DNA from: Gemmatimonadota bacterium
Lineage (GTDB): Bacteria > Gemmatimonadota > Gemmatimonadetes > Gemmatimonadales > Gemmatimonadaceae
Assembly (NCBI GenBank): GCA_026387895.1
Contig: JAPLKT010000146.1
Span: 1 to 43,682, forward strand
DNA length: 43,682 nucleotides
Reading direction: 5' to 3'
The translations under genes were made by a program, and so were the position numbers. The notes beneath the pieces are model-generated. The model saw only the letters and a program-made list of their open reading frames with translations. It was not told the DNA's origin and did not search any database. This document shows, piece after piece, positions 26,774 through 35,183 of the stretch; positions within the stretch are counted from its first letter, which is position 1, and each line of letters opens with the position of its first letter.

Positions 26774-28024
26774 TTAGCCCAGCAATCCGAGTGCGGTGCC
26801 GCCGCTGAACCCCGGAAAGAGTGCCTCGGGCTTTGTCGCACCCATGTGTCGCGTGGCAATCTCGCGGAACACCGTACGGAAGTCGGTCGTGAGCGCTAAG
26901 TCACGTCCTTCGTATAACTTCTCGGGCGCCAGTCCGGGCCACGAGCCGTATACCTTCTGTCCTTTCACCTGGCCGCCAATGACCATCATGGCGCCAGCAT
27001 GTCCGTGATCGGTGCCGCCATTGCCATTCTGACGCGCCATGCGGCCGAACTCACTCATGGTGAGAATCACCACATCGTCCATCTTGTCGCCGAGGTCGGT
27101 GACGAGCGCCGCAATCGACTTGGCGAAATCGTCGAGTCGTCCCGCGAGCGCGCCAGTCACATTGCCTTGGTTCACGTGCGTGTCCCAACCACCGATGTCG
27201 GCAAAGGCAATCTCGAGTCCGACATTCGACTTGATGAGCTGTGCAACCTGCCGCAAACGATTCCCGAACTGCGTAGTGGGGTAGCTCGCACCATTCCGCG
27301 GCTGATACTGTTGCGGGTTGGCGCTCTTCAGCATCTTCACGGCGTCAAACATCTCGGCGCCGGCGCCATGAATCGCATCAGGGGTGCCGTTGCGGTAGAG
27401 CGCCTCAAGACGCGTGACGGCGTCCCCCGTGCTGCGCACGGTGAACTGATCGAGCGAACCCATCGCAACGGCGGGTGCGTTCCCCTGCAGGATGCGCGGC
27501 GTCTGCTCCACCATCGCCACCGCGCGAAATGGTGTCACCTCACACTGCTGGCAGGTCCCGTTCGTCGCGAGATAGCGATTGAGCCAGCCGTCGCCCGTGC
27601 CTTTGTTGTCAGGGGTGCCGCTCTCCATGTAATCCTGCGCGTCGAAATGCGAGCGCGTGCTGCTCGGGCTCCCAACCGCGTGAATCGGTGCGAGCATCCC
27701 TCGAGCATACAGCGGCTGCAACGGCGCGAGCATCGGGTGAAACCCAAAGAAGCCGTCCAAGTCGATCGCCCCAGCGGCCCCGCGTCCGTTCAGCGGCGTC
27801 GGAATCGCGATGTTAGGACGGAGCTTGTAGTAGTTGGGGTCGCCAAAGGGGACCACCACATTCAAGGCATCGGCGGCGCCGCGCTGAAAGAGGCAGATAA
27901 GCACTTTACCCTTCTGCGCCGCGGGTAACTCCATGCCGAACGCGGTGCGCCTCAGAAACGAGGGGCTCAGCCCCATCGTGACGAGCGCGGCCGCCCCAGA
28001 CCGCAAAAAGAATCGACGTTGCAT
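26774..28024 (-). CDS. DUF1501 protein, Tat-exported
   Basis: 416 residues from ATG 28024. The N-terminus MQRRFFLRSGAAAL carries a twin-arginine signal (RRFFL), so export is probably folded and Tat-dependent. The body has DUF1501 segments: VLICLFQRGAADALNVVVPFGD, ADIGGWDTHVNQG, and VVILTMSEFGRMARQNGNGGTDHGHA, the last resembling an alkaline-phosphatase-superfamily metal site (TDHGHA). The function of the family is unknown; it is almost always paired with DUF1800, as here. The start lies 2 nt after the DUF1800 stop, so the two form an operon. Confidence 0.92.
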   Translation of the reverse strand: MQRRFFLRSGAAALVTMGLSPSFLRRTAFGMELPAAQKGKVLICLFQRGAADALNVVVPFGDPNYYKLRPNIAIPTPLNGRGAAGAIDLDGFFGFHPMLAPLQPLYARGMLAPIHAVGSPSSTRSHFDAQDYMESGTPDNKGTGDGWLNRYLATNGTCQQCEVTPFRAVAMVEQTPRILQGNAPAVAMGSLDQFTVRSTGDAVTRLEALYRNGTPDAIHGAGAEMFDAVKMLKSANPQQYQPRNGASYPTTQFGNRLRQVAQLIKSNVGLEIAFADIGGWDTHVNQGNVTGALAGRLDDFAKSIAALVTDLGDKMDDVVILTMSEFGRMARQNGNGGTDHGHAGAMMVIGGQVKGQKVYGSWPGLAPEKLYEGRDLALTTDFRTVFREIATRHMGATKPEALFPGFSGGTALGLLG

Positions 28025-28026
28025 GA

Positions 28027-29838
28027 TTACCGCCGCTGGAATTCGGGAGAGCCGAGCGCGAGACCAATGACTTGATTGATCCCCTTGATCGGCGGTAACG
28101 GGCGACCCGTCATGGCCCCGTCCGCCGGCGTTGCGGTAAGCAGCGGATTCGTGCCGCTCAACAGTACGGCGCGCGTGTCGGCGGAAATCGACCCCCCAAG
28201 TAGTGCTGCCGTCACACCATCCACCTGTTGCTCGAGCGGCGCGTTCTTGAGCGCGTCGGCGCCAGGGAATCCGAGCGGCGCAGCGCCCGGTACCCGCCCA
28301 GCCGCCGCCACAAAGCCAAAGTTGATCCGCTGCATAATCGCCCCGGTGTTCATCCACTTGTCGCCGGTGTCGGGCCACCCATCCGGCGTCTGATGCCCGA
28401 AAATCGGCTGCCCGAGCCCGGCCACGAGCTGCGCGGTGCGCGGCGTGGGATCCGGCTTGCCGTCGAGCGCGCGCACGGTGCTCACTACCACCTCGAAGGG
28501 TGTTTTCACCTTGCCGCGATACGTCGACGCCGCAAAAAACTCCTGACTCGTAATAATCGTCCGGAGCACCTCGCGTATGTCTCCATCGGTCGCCGTAAAA
28601 ACCGCCGCCGCGCGATCCACCAGCGCTGGGCTCGGCGTATCACTCACAAAATGGCGCGCCAGTTTGAAGGCGATGTAATGCGCGGTGTTCGGATGGCGCG
28701 CGACAATGTCGAGCACCTCCTCGCCATCCTCGACGCCGCGGCCGGCGGCGAGCGTATGCCCCAGCACGACTTTCTCGCCGGCGTCGTGCATCAGCGGCAC
28801 AAAGTTGAAGCCACTCTCTGCTTGGCGGGGGCCCTGCAGTGTCCAGCCGGTCAGCGCGCGCGCCACATTGATCACATCGGCCTGTGTGTAGCCGCCATCC
28901 ACGCCTAGAGTGTGCAGTTCGAGCAACTCACGCCCGTAGTTCTCATTGAGTCCGGCCCGTCCGCGGGGTGGGGTGGCAGCAATCGCCTGCTGCCCGCGTC
29001 CCCCAGCGGCTGCGCGCGTTTGCAGTGCACGAATCTGCGCGGGTGAGAGCGCGGTGAGTCGGCCACCGGCCATCACAAGTCGCGGACGGGTACTGTCGGC
29101 CTGGCTCTGCCAGTTGTCCAAATAGAAGAGCATCGCGGGGCTCTTGGCCACCGCGCCAAGGAGGTCGCGGAACTTCCCGAGCGTATGCGGGCGGATCGAC
29201 TTGGTCTCGTATTCCGCCAAATGGTACCGCGCCTGCGGCCCCTTGGCGGCGTACACCGTGAAGTGATTGAGCCAGAAATCGACCATCACTTCCTGCAGTT
29301 GGCGCTGGCTGGTGGCGGCGCGTGTCACCCGAGCGCTGTTCACTTCGCCCACGAGCTGGCGGGTGGCTTCGAGCGCCTTTTTATAGTCGGCGCTGTCGGC
29401 GGCGGTGGCCTCGCGCCCCTTGGTGCGGGCGGCCATTTCCTGCTGCAGCGCCGCCGGCGGGGGCACCATCCGTTGCAGCTCGGCGGCGTCGACCTCCAGC
29501 AGCTTGTAGTTCTCATGCATAAACTGCTCGGCGGCGGCGTCGTCGATCCGTTCCGGATGCAGTTGGAGGTCGATCCACCGGTCCACCCCCATTTCACGGA
29601 CGCGCGAGACGTCACCCGGGCGTGCCCCGAAAGCGAGCCGGCTCAGGACATGTGAGAGCTGTTGGTCGGCGGTCTGCTCCCGCGGGCCGGAGGGGGCCAC
29701 GGCCGGGGTGGCAGCGGTTCGCGCGCCACTCCCGGCAGCACTCCCGCCGCAGGCGGTCGCCAGTGCAGCCACCCCGCCGCAGAGTACGCGCGCGGCGGCG
29801 AGGCTCCACCTAGGGCTGAACACCCGACGATTCGACAT
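28027..29838 (-). CDS. DUF1800 lipoprotein
   Basis: 603 residues from ATG 29838, chosen because GGGAGAG lies 6 nt upstream. The signal peptide ends in a lipobox at Cys30 (ALATACGG), so it is a lipoprotein. DUF1800 features are SHVLSRLAFGARPGDVSRV near residue 60, VMVDFWLNHFTVY, LNENYGRELLELHTLGVDGGYTQ, and ALTGWTLQ. First gene of the DUF1800-DUF1501 pair; the two are usually thought to act together at the cell surface, but no activity is proven. The extra 73 codons upstream in frame run into the divergent promoter area and are not coding. Confidence 0.92.
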   Translation of the reverse strand: MSNRRVFSPRWSLAAARVLCGGVAALATACGGSAAGSGARTAATPAVAPSGPREQTADQQLSHVLSRLAFGARPGDVSRVREMGVDRWIDLQLHPERIDDAAAEQFMHENYKLLEVDAAELQRMVPPPAALQQEMAARTKGREATAADSADYKKALEATRQLVGEVNSARVTRAATSQRQLQEVMVDFWLNHFTVYAAKGPQARYHLAEYETKSIRPHTLGKFRDLLGAVAKSPAMLFYLDNWQSQADSTRPRLVMAGGRLTALSPAQIRALQTRAAAGGRGQQAIAATPPRGRAGLNENYGRELLELHTLGVDGGYTQADVINVARALTGWTLQGPRQAESGFNFVPLMHDAGEKVVLGHTLAAGRGVEDGEEVLDIVARHPNTAHYIAFKLARHFVSDTPSPALVDRAAAVFTATDGDIREVLRTIITSQEFFAASTYRGKVKTPFEVVVSTVRALDGKPDPTPRTAQLVAGLGQPIFGHQTPDGWPDTGDKWMNTGAIMQRINFGFVAAAGRVPGAAPLGFPGADALKNAPLEQQVDGVTAALLGGSISADTRAVLLSGTNPLLTATPADGAMTGRPLPPIKGINQVIGLALGSPEFQRR

Positions 29839-29899
29839 GTGACTCTCCCGTGATGCGTTCGTAGGGCAGACGTCGTCGTCCGCTGACTTGTTAAGAATC

Positions 29900-29919
29900 G
29901 ATGAAAGTTTCAATTCATC
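29900..29919. promoter_or_regulatory. AT-rich palindromes in the divergent DUF1800 / 75-aa gene spacer
   Basis: TGAAAGTTTCA (29902-29912) is a perfect 11-nt palindrome nested next to GATGAA/TTCATC (29900-29905 and 29914-29919). The surrounding 60 bp are much more AT-rich than the genome. A regulator-binding site or promoter for the divergent genes is plausible; no regulator is encoded nearby. Confidence 0.35.
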
Positions 29920-30013
29920 AATAACACATTGTGACCGATACTCAGTAGGGAAGGTATACCCCACAGAGGAAGGTCGTTCGGCCCCTCTCGTCCAGACACC
30001 GGAAACAGCGCTC

Positions 30014-30241
30014 ATGAACCCGCTCCACGCCCTCGACCTGCTTGCCTCGGAAGCCAATGCGCTCCTCGAGACGTATCTGGGTGCCGGTACCGCCGTCTCG
30101 CCGCAGGCCCTGATGTTGGCTCCTGGCGGTGGTTCGGTGGGGTTGCGGTCGATCTTGATCGACGCGCCCGCTCGCGAAGAGCAACTCGCGGTCTTCCGGG
30201 AAAGTGACGGGGCGGACTGGTCGGACTCCGACGAGGGCTGA
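30014..30241 (+). CDS. 75-aa hypothetical protein with acidic tail
   Basis: From ATG 30014 (upstream in-frame codons to 29888 cross the promoter area and are not used). The N-terminus NPLHALDLLASEANALLETYL is an amphipathic helix, the middle is Gly/Pro/Ala-rich, and the end is strongly acidic (ESDGADWSDSDEG). No known family. It lies alone between a divergent lipoprotein operon and a clear terminator (30277-30306), so it is a complete small transcription unit. Confidence 0.55.
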   Translation: MNPLHALDLLASEANALLETYLGAGTAVSPQALMLAPGGGSVGLRSILIDAPAREEQLAVFRESDGADWSDSDEG

Positions 30242-30276
30242 TCGCCAGTCGCCCCGACTCTTCATCGCTGAAATAG

Positions 30277-30306
30277 GCCCGGTCGCTCCCGCGACCGGGC
30301 TCTTTC
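30277..30306 (+). terminator. Intrinsic terminator after the 75-aa gene
   Basis: A perfect 10-bp stem (30277-30286 with 30291-30300), loop TCCC, followed by TCTTTCGTTC. Typical rho-independent terminator for the plus-strand gene ending at 30241. Confidence 0.85.
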
Positions 30307-30354
30307 GTTCCGTACCCCGGCCGGCATCGCTCGGCGGCAGCGATGTTGCAGGTG

Positions 30355-30567
30355 CTAGCGGTCGTCGCTGCGCTTGATGATCCGCACCGGCATCGTCGCC
30401 CGCGTATAGCTCGGGAACGGCCGTCCCGACCGTAGCCATGCCGCATGGCTCAGCTCGGCCACGGCATGAGCCAGGTCTTCACGGTCCGATTCGGCTCGCG
30501 GCTCCGTACTGTCCGCTCGTCGGTCAGAGCGGCTAGAGGCGCTGTTGTTGTTGTTGTCCGGGCGGAT
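30355..30567 (-). CDS. Candidate 70-aa protein with ribosome site but ATC at the start position
   Basis: A minus-strand frame ends in TAG (30355-30357) and is open up to an upstream stop at 30613-30615, but contains no ATG, GTG or TTG before its last third. A perfect GGAGG (plus CCTCC, 30573-30577) sits 5 nt before an ATC codon at 30565-30567; from there the product is basic/acidic with NNNN, an SDREDLAHAVAELSHAAWL helix and the end MPVRIIKRSDDR. The C-terminal half looks like real protein. Either a rare ATC start is used, the start codon has been lost by mutation, or this is chance. No family recognised. The next NTG start (GTG, AHAVAEL) would give only about 35 residues. Confidence 0.35.
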   Translation of the reverse strand: MRPDNNNNSASSRSDRRADSTEPRAESDREDLAHAVAELSHAAWLRSGRPFPSYTRATMPVRIIKRSDDR

Positions 30568-30718
30568 GGAAACCTCCGAAAAACGTTCAGCACGATTTTG
30601 ATGCGGTGCACCTCAATTTGGTGTCGTTCCTGCGCGCGCGCCACACCACAATTCGCGCATGATCAAGCCTGCAGAGCTGCCGTGGTGTCGCAACGAGAGT
30701 GCGACGGGTAGCGAAATA

Positions 30719-30742
30719 TACATCGATCAGGATATCGTTGTA
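30719..30742. promoter_or_regulatory. Imperfect palindrome upstream of vapB-like antitoxin (candidate operator)
   Basis: TACATCGAT (30719-30727) and ATCGTTGTA (30734-30742) are inverted repeats with 8 of 9 matches around a 6-nt centre. TATACA at 30717-30722 could be a -10 box inside it. AbrB/VapB-type antitoxins repress their own promoter through such sites, so autoregulation is likely; the position fits (19 nt before the ATG, just ahead of AGGAGG). Confidence 0.45.
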
Positions 30743-30760
30743 CGATCCCCAGGAGGCCCC

Positions 30761-30967
30761 ATGGCGATCGTCACGATCTCCCCGAAGTTCCAAGTCGTCA
30801 TCCCCCGCGAGATCCGCGAGTCGCTCAGGCTCGTCGCGGGGCAGAAGATGCAGGCCCTCGAGTACGAGGGGCGCGTGGAGTTCATCCCGCTTCGGAGCGC
30901 CCGGCAGCTCCGCGGCCTCATGAAGGGGGTCGCTGCCCCATTCGTTCGTGAGGATGACCGGCTGTGA
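30761..30967 (+). CDS. vapB: AbrB/MazE-type antitoxin (VapB-like)
   Basis: 68 residues with a strong AGGAGG site at 30751-30756 before ATG 30761, which makes this start certain over the upstream in-frame ATG. Residues 1-45 form a SpoVT-AbrB swapped-hairpin domain (ITISPKFQVVIPREIRESL, then GQKMQALEYEGRVEFIPL). The C-terminal ~20 residues (LRGLMKGVAAPFVREDDRL) are the flexible toxin-binding tail. The stop overlaps the toxin gene by 4 nt (GTGA). It should bind DNA upstream of itself and neutralise the PIN toxin. Confidence 0.88.
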   Translation: MAIVTISPKFQVVIPREIRESLRLVAGQKMQALEYEGRVEFIPLRSARQLRGLMKGVAAPFVREDDRL

Positions 30968-31332
30968 GAGTCGTGGACTCGTCCGGTTGGATCGAATACC
31001 TCACCGACGGCCCGCACGCGGCGTTCTTCGCGCCGGCAATCGAGCGGCCGTCCACGCTCATCATCCCGGCGCTGAGCCTCTTCGAGGTCTTCCGCTGGTC
31101 GCTGCGGAACAGTTCCGAGAATGCGGCACTCGAGGCGGTCGCGCTCATGCAGCAGAGCCGCGTGGTCGAACTCTCCGCGCCGCTCTCACTCTCAGCCGCG
31201 AGCCTGAGTCACAAACACAAGCTGCCCATGGCGGACAGCATCATCTACGCCACGGCACAGGCCTTTGACGCCGAACTCTGGACTCAGGACGCGGATTTCG
31301 CTGGACTGCCGAAAGTACGAATGCCGATCTAA
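30964..31332 (+). CDS. vapC: PIN-domain toxin (VapC-like)
   Basis: 122 residues. PIN-domain acidic residues are visible: Asp5 (VVDSSGWIEYL), Glu41 (LSLFEVFRW), Asp91 (MADSIIYA) and Asp109/Asp111 (TQDADF), so the Mg2+-dependent RNase site looks complete. VapC toxins cleave tRNA or rRNA when freed from VapB. GTG start overlapping the antitoxin stop. The pair is a self-contained module between a terminator and the convergent thyX gene (12 bp apart). Confidence 0.88.
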   Translation: MRVVDSSGWIEYLTDGPHAAFFAPAIERPSTLIIPALSLFEVFRWSLRNSSENAALEAVALMQQSRVVELSAPLSLSAASLSHKHKLPMADSIIYATAQAFDAELWTQDADFAGLPKVRMPI

Positions 31333-31344
31333 GGGGACGACCCC

Positions 31345-32100
31345 TCAGATCTTGTGATACCCGATCCGCGCCGCCTCCGCCCGATCGGGCGCGATGTACG
31401 TCTCGAAATCCGAGAACATCCCCGGCGCTTCGTTCTGCATAATCCGCAGCGTCGCCACCGCCATGCGACGGATCTCAAACTCCGCCCCCTCGCTCGAACG
31501 CAGCTCCAGCATCGTGCGCCAGCCGCGCACATTCGCGGTGACCACGATCTTCGTCTCCGTCGAGTTCGGCAGCACGCCGCGCGCGGCCTCGCGCGCCATC
31601 TTCCGACGGTGGACCTTGTCCTCCACCCACTTATACCGCTCCATCAACTCGGCGACCAACGCCACGTACGACGCCTGCGCCGACTCGATCTGCGTCTGCC
31701 AGGCCTTCATAAGGCTCGCATCGCCGATGATCGACGGCGGTACCACAAACGCCGCCTCGCTCTCGTCGACATAGCGCTGCGACAGCTGCGAATACGCAAA
31801 ACCCGCACGATGCCGCACCAACTCGTGCGTCAGCGAGCGGCTCACCCCCTCGAACAGCAGCGAGTAGGTCGCATGCTCGAGCACGCTCCCGTGCCCCTGC
31901 TTCTTGATGTTCTCCAGATACTCGCGCGTCGTCCGATTGGCCGGGTTTTTCTGGCTCATGTAGCAGAGACGCCCCGCGAACTCCGCGAGCCGCTCACCAT
32001 CGGTGCTCTCGCCCATCCAGTTCACAGGAAGATGCGCCGGCTCAATGAACTGCGGCCGAGCGAGAACAGTGATCGTGGGTTCGGTATAGAAATGCGGCAT
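31345..32100 (-). CDS. thyX: FAD-dependent thymidylate synthase (ThyX)
   Basis: 251 residues. It methylates dUMP to dTMP with methylene-tetrahydrofolate, FAD and NADPH. The ThyX signature appears as RHRAGFAYSQLSQRY (residues 96-110): the RHR and the serine before QRY are present, but with eight rather than seven residues between them, a variation on RHRx7S. GHGSVLEHATYSLLFEGVSRS precedes it, and RGWRTMLELRSSEGAEFEIRRMA closes the FAD/dUMP site. No ThyA is visible in this window. The gap to the terpenoid gene (130 bp) shows nothing else. Confidence 0.93.
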   Translation of the reverse strand: MPHFYTEPTITVLARPQFIEPAHLPVNWMGESTDGERLAEFAGRLCYMSQKNPANRTTREYLENIKKQGHGSVLEHATYSLLFEGVSRSLTHELVRHRAGFAYSQLSQRYVDESEAAFVVPPSIIGDASLMKAWQTQIESAQASYVALVAELMERYKWVEDKVHRRKMAREAARGVLPNSTETKIVVTANVRGWRTMLELRSSEGAEFEIRRMAVATLRIMQNEAPGMFSDFETYIAPDRAEAARIGYHKI

Positions 32101-32230
32101 CGGTACGGGGGTTGAGTTCCTCAGAAAAATAACGCCCCGACCGGCTCCTGCCCAGCGAGCGGCACTGGTACCCTCGGGTTCAGGCGTCCCGTGGGGTCAG
32201 AGGCCTATCGGCAACGACATCACCGACGAC

Positions 32231-33307
32231 TCAGGCCGGTGCCGCCGCAAACGGCGCGAACCGCCGATCCTTCACGCGTTCCACGAGCGCGCGGAGCGCG
32301 ACGTTGCTCACCAGTGCCATGAGTCCCGCGACCATCAAAGATTTCACTTCGGCGCGCGTGATTTTTACCGTGCCCCCCTCAATCAGCATCGCTTGCGTGC
32401 GTGTGAGATCGCGCAAGGTGGCGTAGGCGAAGAGCAGGGGGAGCACACAGAAGGCGCGGATAGCGATCGCGCGGCGCGGAATCATCAGGATGTACTCGAG
32501 CGCCTCGTCGAGGTCCTTCCAGGCCATCTCAATGAAATCCACCACCGCGGCGTGATTGCGATCCAGATGCTCGGGAGAGAGGAGGGTCGCGTGCCCACTT
32601 CCCTGTGCGACAAGCGAGTGCTCCGGGATGTAGATGGAGTTCTCGTGTCGCGCGTCCCACGCAATGTCTTTCAGGATGTTCACCGTCTGCAGCGCTTGGC
32701 CAAACTGCTGGCACTTGTCCCAGAGCTTGGTGAACTCTGGTTTCCCGATCCCTGGGCCATGGAGCTGCCAGAGCTCGGTGAGCATGCACCCCACCGTGCC
32801 CGCGACGTAGTAGCAATACTCGCGATACTCCGCGGTCGTTTGAATGCGAATTCCGTTCGGATAGAGCCCTACGAACTTTCGCATTCCGTGCACCATCACG
32901 CCCACCCAGTGCATCACGCGGTCACGCGTGCGTTCGGGGAGCGAGCGGAGCAACACACACACGAGATCGGTGTGGCGCAGCAGATCGACATGCGCCGGAT
33001 CGCCCTGAATGTCGGCGGCCGCTACTGGAAATCCGTCGGCGACGCTGGCGTCGCGCAAGCAGATCAGGAACTGGTCGAGGAGTTCGCGCTTCCGATCAGG
33101 GGAGGCGTGGCCGTCATCTTCGATCGTGTCAGCAATGCGGCAGAGCAGATACGCCGTGAGTACGGCACGCCCCAGGGTGCCCGGAAGAAAGCGGATCGAG
33201 ATCGCGAAGGTGCGCGACACCTCAGGGAGCACCACGCGCCCGAACTTCTCCGCGTAGCGGAGCCGCGCGGGCGTGTCGAGGGGGCTAGGAGCTGACGGCA
33301 TCGTCAT
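32231..33307 (-). CDS. Squalene/phytoene synthase family protein
   Basis: 358 residues. Head-to-head prenyl transferase with the first Asp-rich motif DTIEDD (60-65), YCYYVAGTVGCML (164-175) and the second Asp-rich motif DIAWD (214-218). VSRTFAISIRFLP and AYLLCRIADTIED are typical of farnesyl-diphosphate farnesyltransferase (squalene synthase)-like members. A hydrophobic C-terminal stretch (VAGLMALVSNVALRAL) could anchor it to the membrane. Products could be squalene for hopanoids or a carotenoid precursor; no other terpenoid gene is in the window, so I leave it open. ATG 33307 or 33301. Confidence 0.88.
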   Translation of the reverse strand: MTMPSAPSPLDTPARLRYAEKFGRVVLPEVSRTFAISIRFLPGTLGRAVLTAYLLCRIADTIEDDGHASPDRKRELLDQFLICLRDASVADGFPVAAADIQGDPAHVDLLRHTDLVCVLLRSLPERTRDRVMHWVGVMVHGMRKFVGLYPNGIRIQTTAEYREYCYYVAGTVGCMLTELWQLHGPGIGKPEFTKLWDKCQQFGQALQTVNILKDIAWDARHENSIYIPEHSLVAQGSGHATLLSPEHLDRNHAAVVDFIEMAWKDLDEALEYILMIPRRAIAIRAFCVLPLLFAYATLRDLTRTQAMLIEGGTVKITRAEVKSLMVAGLMALVSNVALRALVERVKDRRFAPFAAAPA

Positions 33308-33376
33308 GCACGAACGCTACGTGATTGACCGGCGTTGGGATAGTCGCGGGAAGGCCCGTGAGGTGACGACACGCGG

Positions 33377-34468
33377 TTAGATCCCACCAAAGGCAATCGC
33401 AATCTGCCGCTCGATCGACGCCAACATCTCGGCGGGGAGTGGGAAGGTCTTGGCGAAGGTCGCCATCACGTCGGTGCCCGGGGCTACGCCCGCAGCACGC
33501 AGATAGAACGCCGCGTACTTCGGCGCGAGCTCGGGTGAGATCTTGCCCACGAGCATCGCCCCGCCTCGCACACTGGCCGTGCTCTGCAGTTTCGCCGCCG
33601 CGCCACTGCGCTTCTCCGCGGGGGTCGTGTTGTCGTCCACCGAGGCCGTGGTCAGCGACGACACCGCTTCGTGCGCAAAGGCAAAGAGCACATCGGTGGC
33701 ATGTTCCCGCGATTCCGGAAAGCCAACGGCCACACGATTCATCTTTTTCCCTTCGTTCACCGTGCGCCCTTCGGCGTCGAGCGACGGCGAGAGAATCAAC
33801 TCGCCGTTACCGAGTTGCGTGTGGTTCAGGAACGACTGCAGCGCGGGACGTTGCACCTTTTGCCAGAGCGAATCCACCACCTCAAACAGCTGATCACGCT
33901 TCTTGGTTTCGGCGAGCCACCACGTGTGGAAGAGCAGATCACGCTCGCTGCGCAGGCCGGCCAAGAAGCGTCGAGCGAAATCGCGGTCTTCCGTGCTGCG
34001 AAAGGTGCTGGCCAAAAAGGCAATCAGTTCGGCTGATGCGTCGGTCTTGGCCGCGCGCGGATTCCCGTCGGACTTGACGAACAGATCGAGGGCCGACTCC
34101 ATCTCAGCCCAGCTCCCGAAGTAGAGCGGCAGGAACTGTGCGGCGAGTAGCGACGGGTTGTCGCGCAGGCGCTTGGCCAGCGATTCGTGGTTCGCATCGA
34201 GCTCGCTGAAGATGTTCGCCGAGTTCTTCGCGACCGTGAGCGCGGAGCGGTATGACGGGGCGAAGATCGGAATCTGCGAGCTATCGCTCGAGATCATGGC
34301 GAAGCCGTGGAGCCAGAGGTCCACATGCTCGCGGGAGCGCACCGGCCAGCGGGCGTCGGTGCGCTGCGCAAGCGCGGTGCGAGGCGCGCTCAGCGTGGGT
34401 ATGACGGTCAACGCGACCGCACATGCGGTCACGAGCACAGAACGGATTCGACGCACAGCGTATCGCAT
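33377..34468 (-). CDS. Secreted hypothetical protein
   Basis: 363 residues from ATG 34468. A clear signal peptide (VRRIRSVLVTACAVALTVIPTLSAPRTALA, shortened here to its hydrophobic core at residues 9-27) with a likely cleavage after ALA. The rest is mostly helical with recurring features such as LRSERDLLFHTWWLAETKK and FAHEAVSSLTTASVDD; no known catalytic motif. Function unknown; probably periplasmic or surface. It lies between the zinc-ribbon gene (38 bp upstream) and the terpenoid gene on the same strand. Confidence 0.65.
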   Translation of the reverse strand: MRYAVRRIRSVLVTACAVALTVIPTLSAPRTALAQRTDARWPVRSREHVDLWLHGFAMISSDSSQIPIFAPSYRSALTVAKNSANIFSELDANHESLAKRLRDNPSLLAAQFLPLYFGSWAEMESALDLFVKSDGNPRAAKTDASAELIAFLASTFRSTEDRDFARRFLAGLRSERDLLFHTWWLAETKKRDQLFEVVDSLWQKVQRPALQSFLNHTQLGNGELILSPSLDAEGRTVNEGKKMNRVAVGFPESREHATDVLFAFAHEAVSSLTTASVDDNTTPAEKRSGAAAKLQSTASVRGGAMLVGKISPELAPKYAAFYLRAAGVAPGTDVMATFAKTFPLPAEMLASIERQIAIAFGGI

Positions 34469-34506
34469 ATCTAACTGAAACCCCCAAATACCCGAGAGGA
34501 TCGCCG

Positions 34507-35166
34507 TCAGGTGGAGGAGCGCCCGCAAGTGATGCAGAACTTCCACCCCGCTTCGAGCTCGCGCCTGCAGCCGGCACACCGGTGCGCCGGCACGTGCTGT
34601 CCACAGTTGGGGCAGAAATGCGCGTCGCGTCCCTCAGGCAGGTTGTGACCGCACTGTTTGCAGCTGGGCCGCGGCTGGGTGTGAGCGCGCGGCGTGACTA
34701 CCGCCGTCGCGGCGCGCGCCGCGAGCGCCGCGCCCAACGCGATCAGCTCACTCTCCGCTTGGCTCGTGACCACCGGAGCCACGTCGGGCGTCGCAGGAAC
34801 CACGGCGCGTGCCGTGGGAGACGCCAGGCGCTCCAGCACTCGTCGCGCATGCTCCTGCGAGAGCGTGACGTGCGCGTTGAGGTACGAGCGGTACACCGCG
34901 AGATTTGGGTGCGGCGACGACAGTTCGTTGCGCATATCGTCCTGGAGCATCTCGTCCGCAACAAGGTAGCCCTCCTCACCAGAGAGCAGCCGCATCACGA
35001 CGTGCGCGTAGTCGTCGTTCGTCTCTGTGCCGATCGCGGAACGTACCGTGCGATACGGTACATAGCCAAGGAGTTCTGCGACCTCAAATGGCTGCGCGAG
35101 ATATTCCGGGCGCGAGTCGCGGAGCACCTGCACAAGGGCAGCGAAGAGCCGATCGAGTTCGGTCAT
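34507..35166 (-). CDS. Zinc-ribbon protein with N-terminal helical region
   Basis: 219 residues. Residues 1-120 are helical and acidic with no family I know (LDRLFAALVQVLRDSRPEYLAQ; LLGYVPYRTVRSAIGTET). An Ala/Thr/Pro-rich linker follows, then a double zinc ribbon with four CxxC pairs: Cys169/172, 185/188, 197/200, 211/214. Such domains bind zinc and often nucleic acid or protein partners. The gene starts 17 bp after the RNase HI-like gene, in the same operon. Confidence 0.75.
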   Translation of the reverse strand: MTELDRLFAALVQVLRDSRPEYLAQPFEVAELLGYVPYRTVRSAIGTETNDDYAHVVMRLLSGEEGYLVADEMLQDDMRNELSSPHPNLAVYRSYLNAHVTLSQEHARRVLERLASPTARAVVPATPDVAPVVTSQAESELIALGAALAARAATAVVTPRAHTQPRPSCKQCGHNLPEGRDAHFCPNCGQHVPAHRCAGCRRELEAGWKFCITCGRSST

Positions 35167-35183
35167 GGCAGTGAAGCCTCGGT

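Noticed and set aside
30445-30711. 88-codon plus-strand ORF (MAQLGHGMSQ..)
   Set aside because: Shadow of the minus-strand 70-aa candidate; composition (VVVVV, Arg/Cys-rich) is not protein-like and it runs into the VapB promoter.
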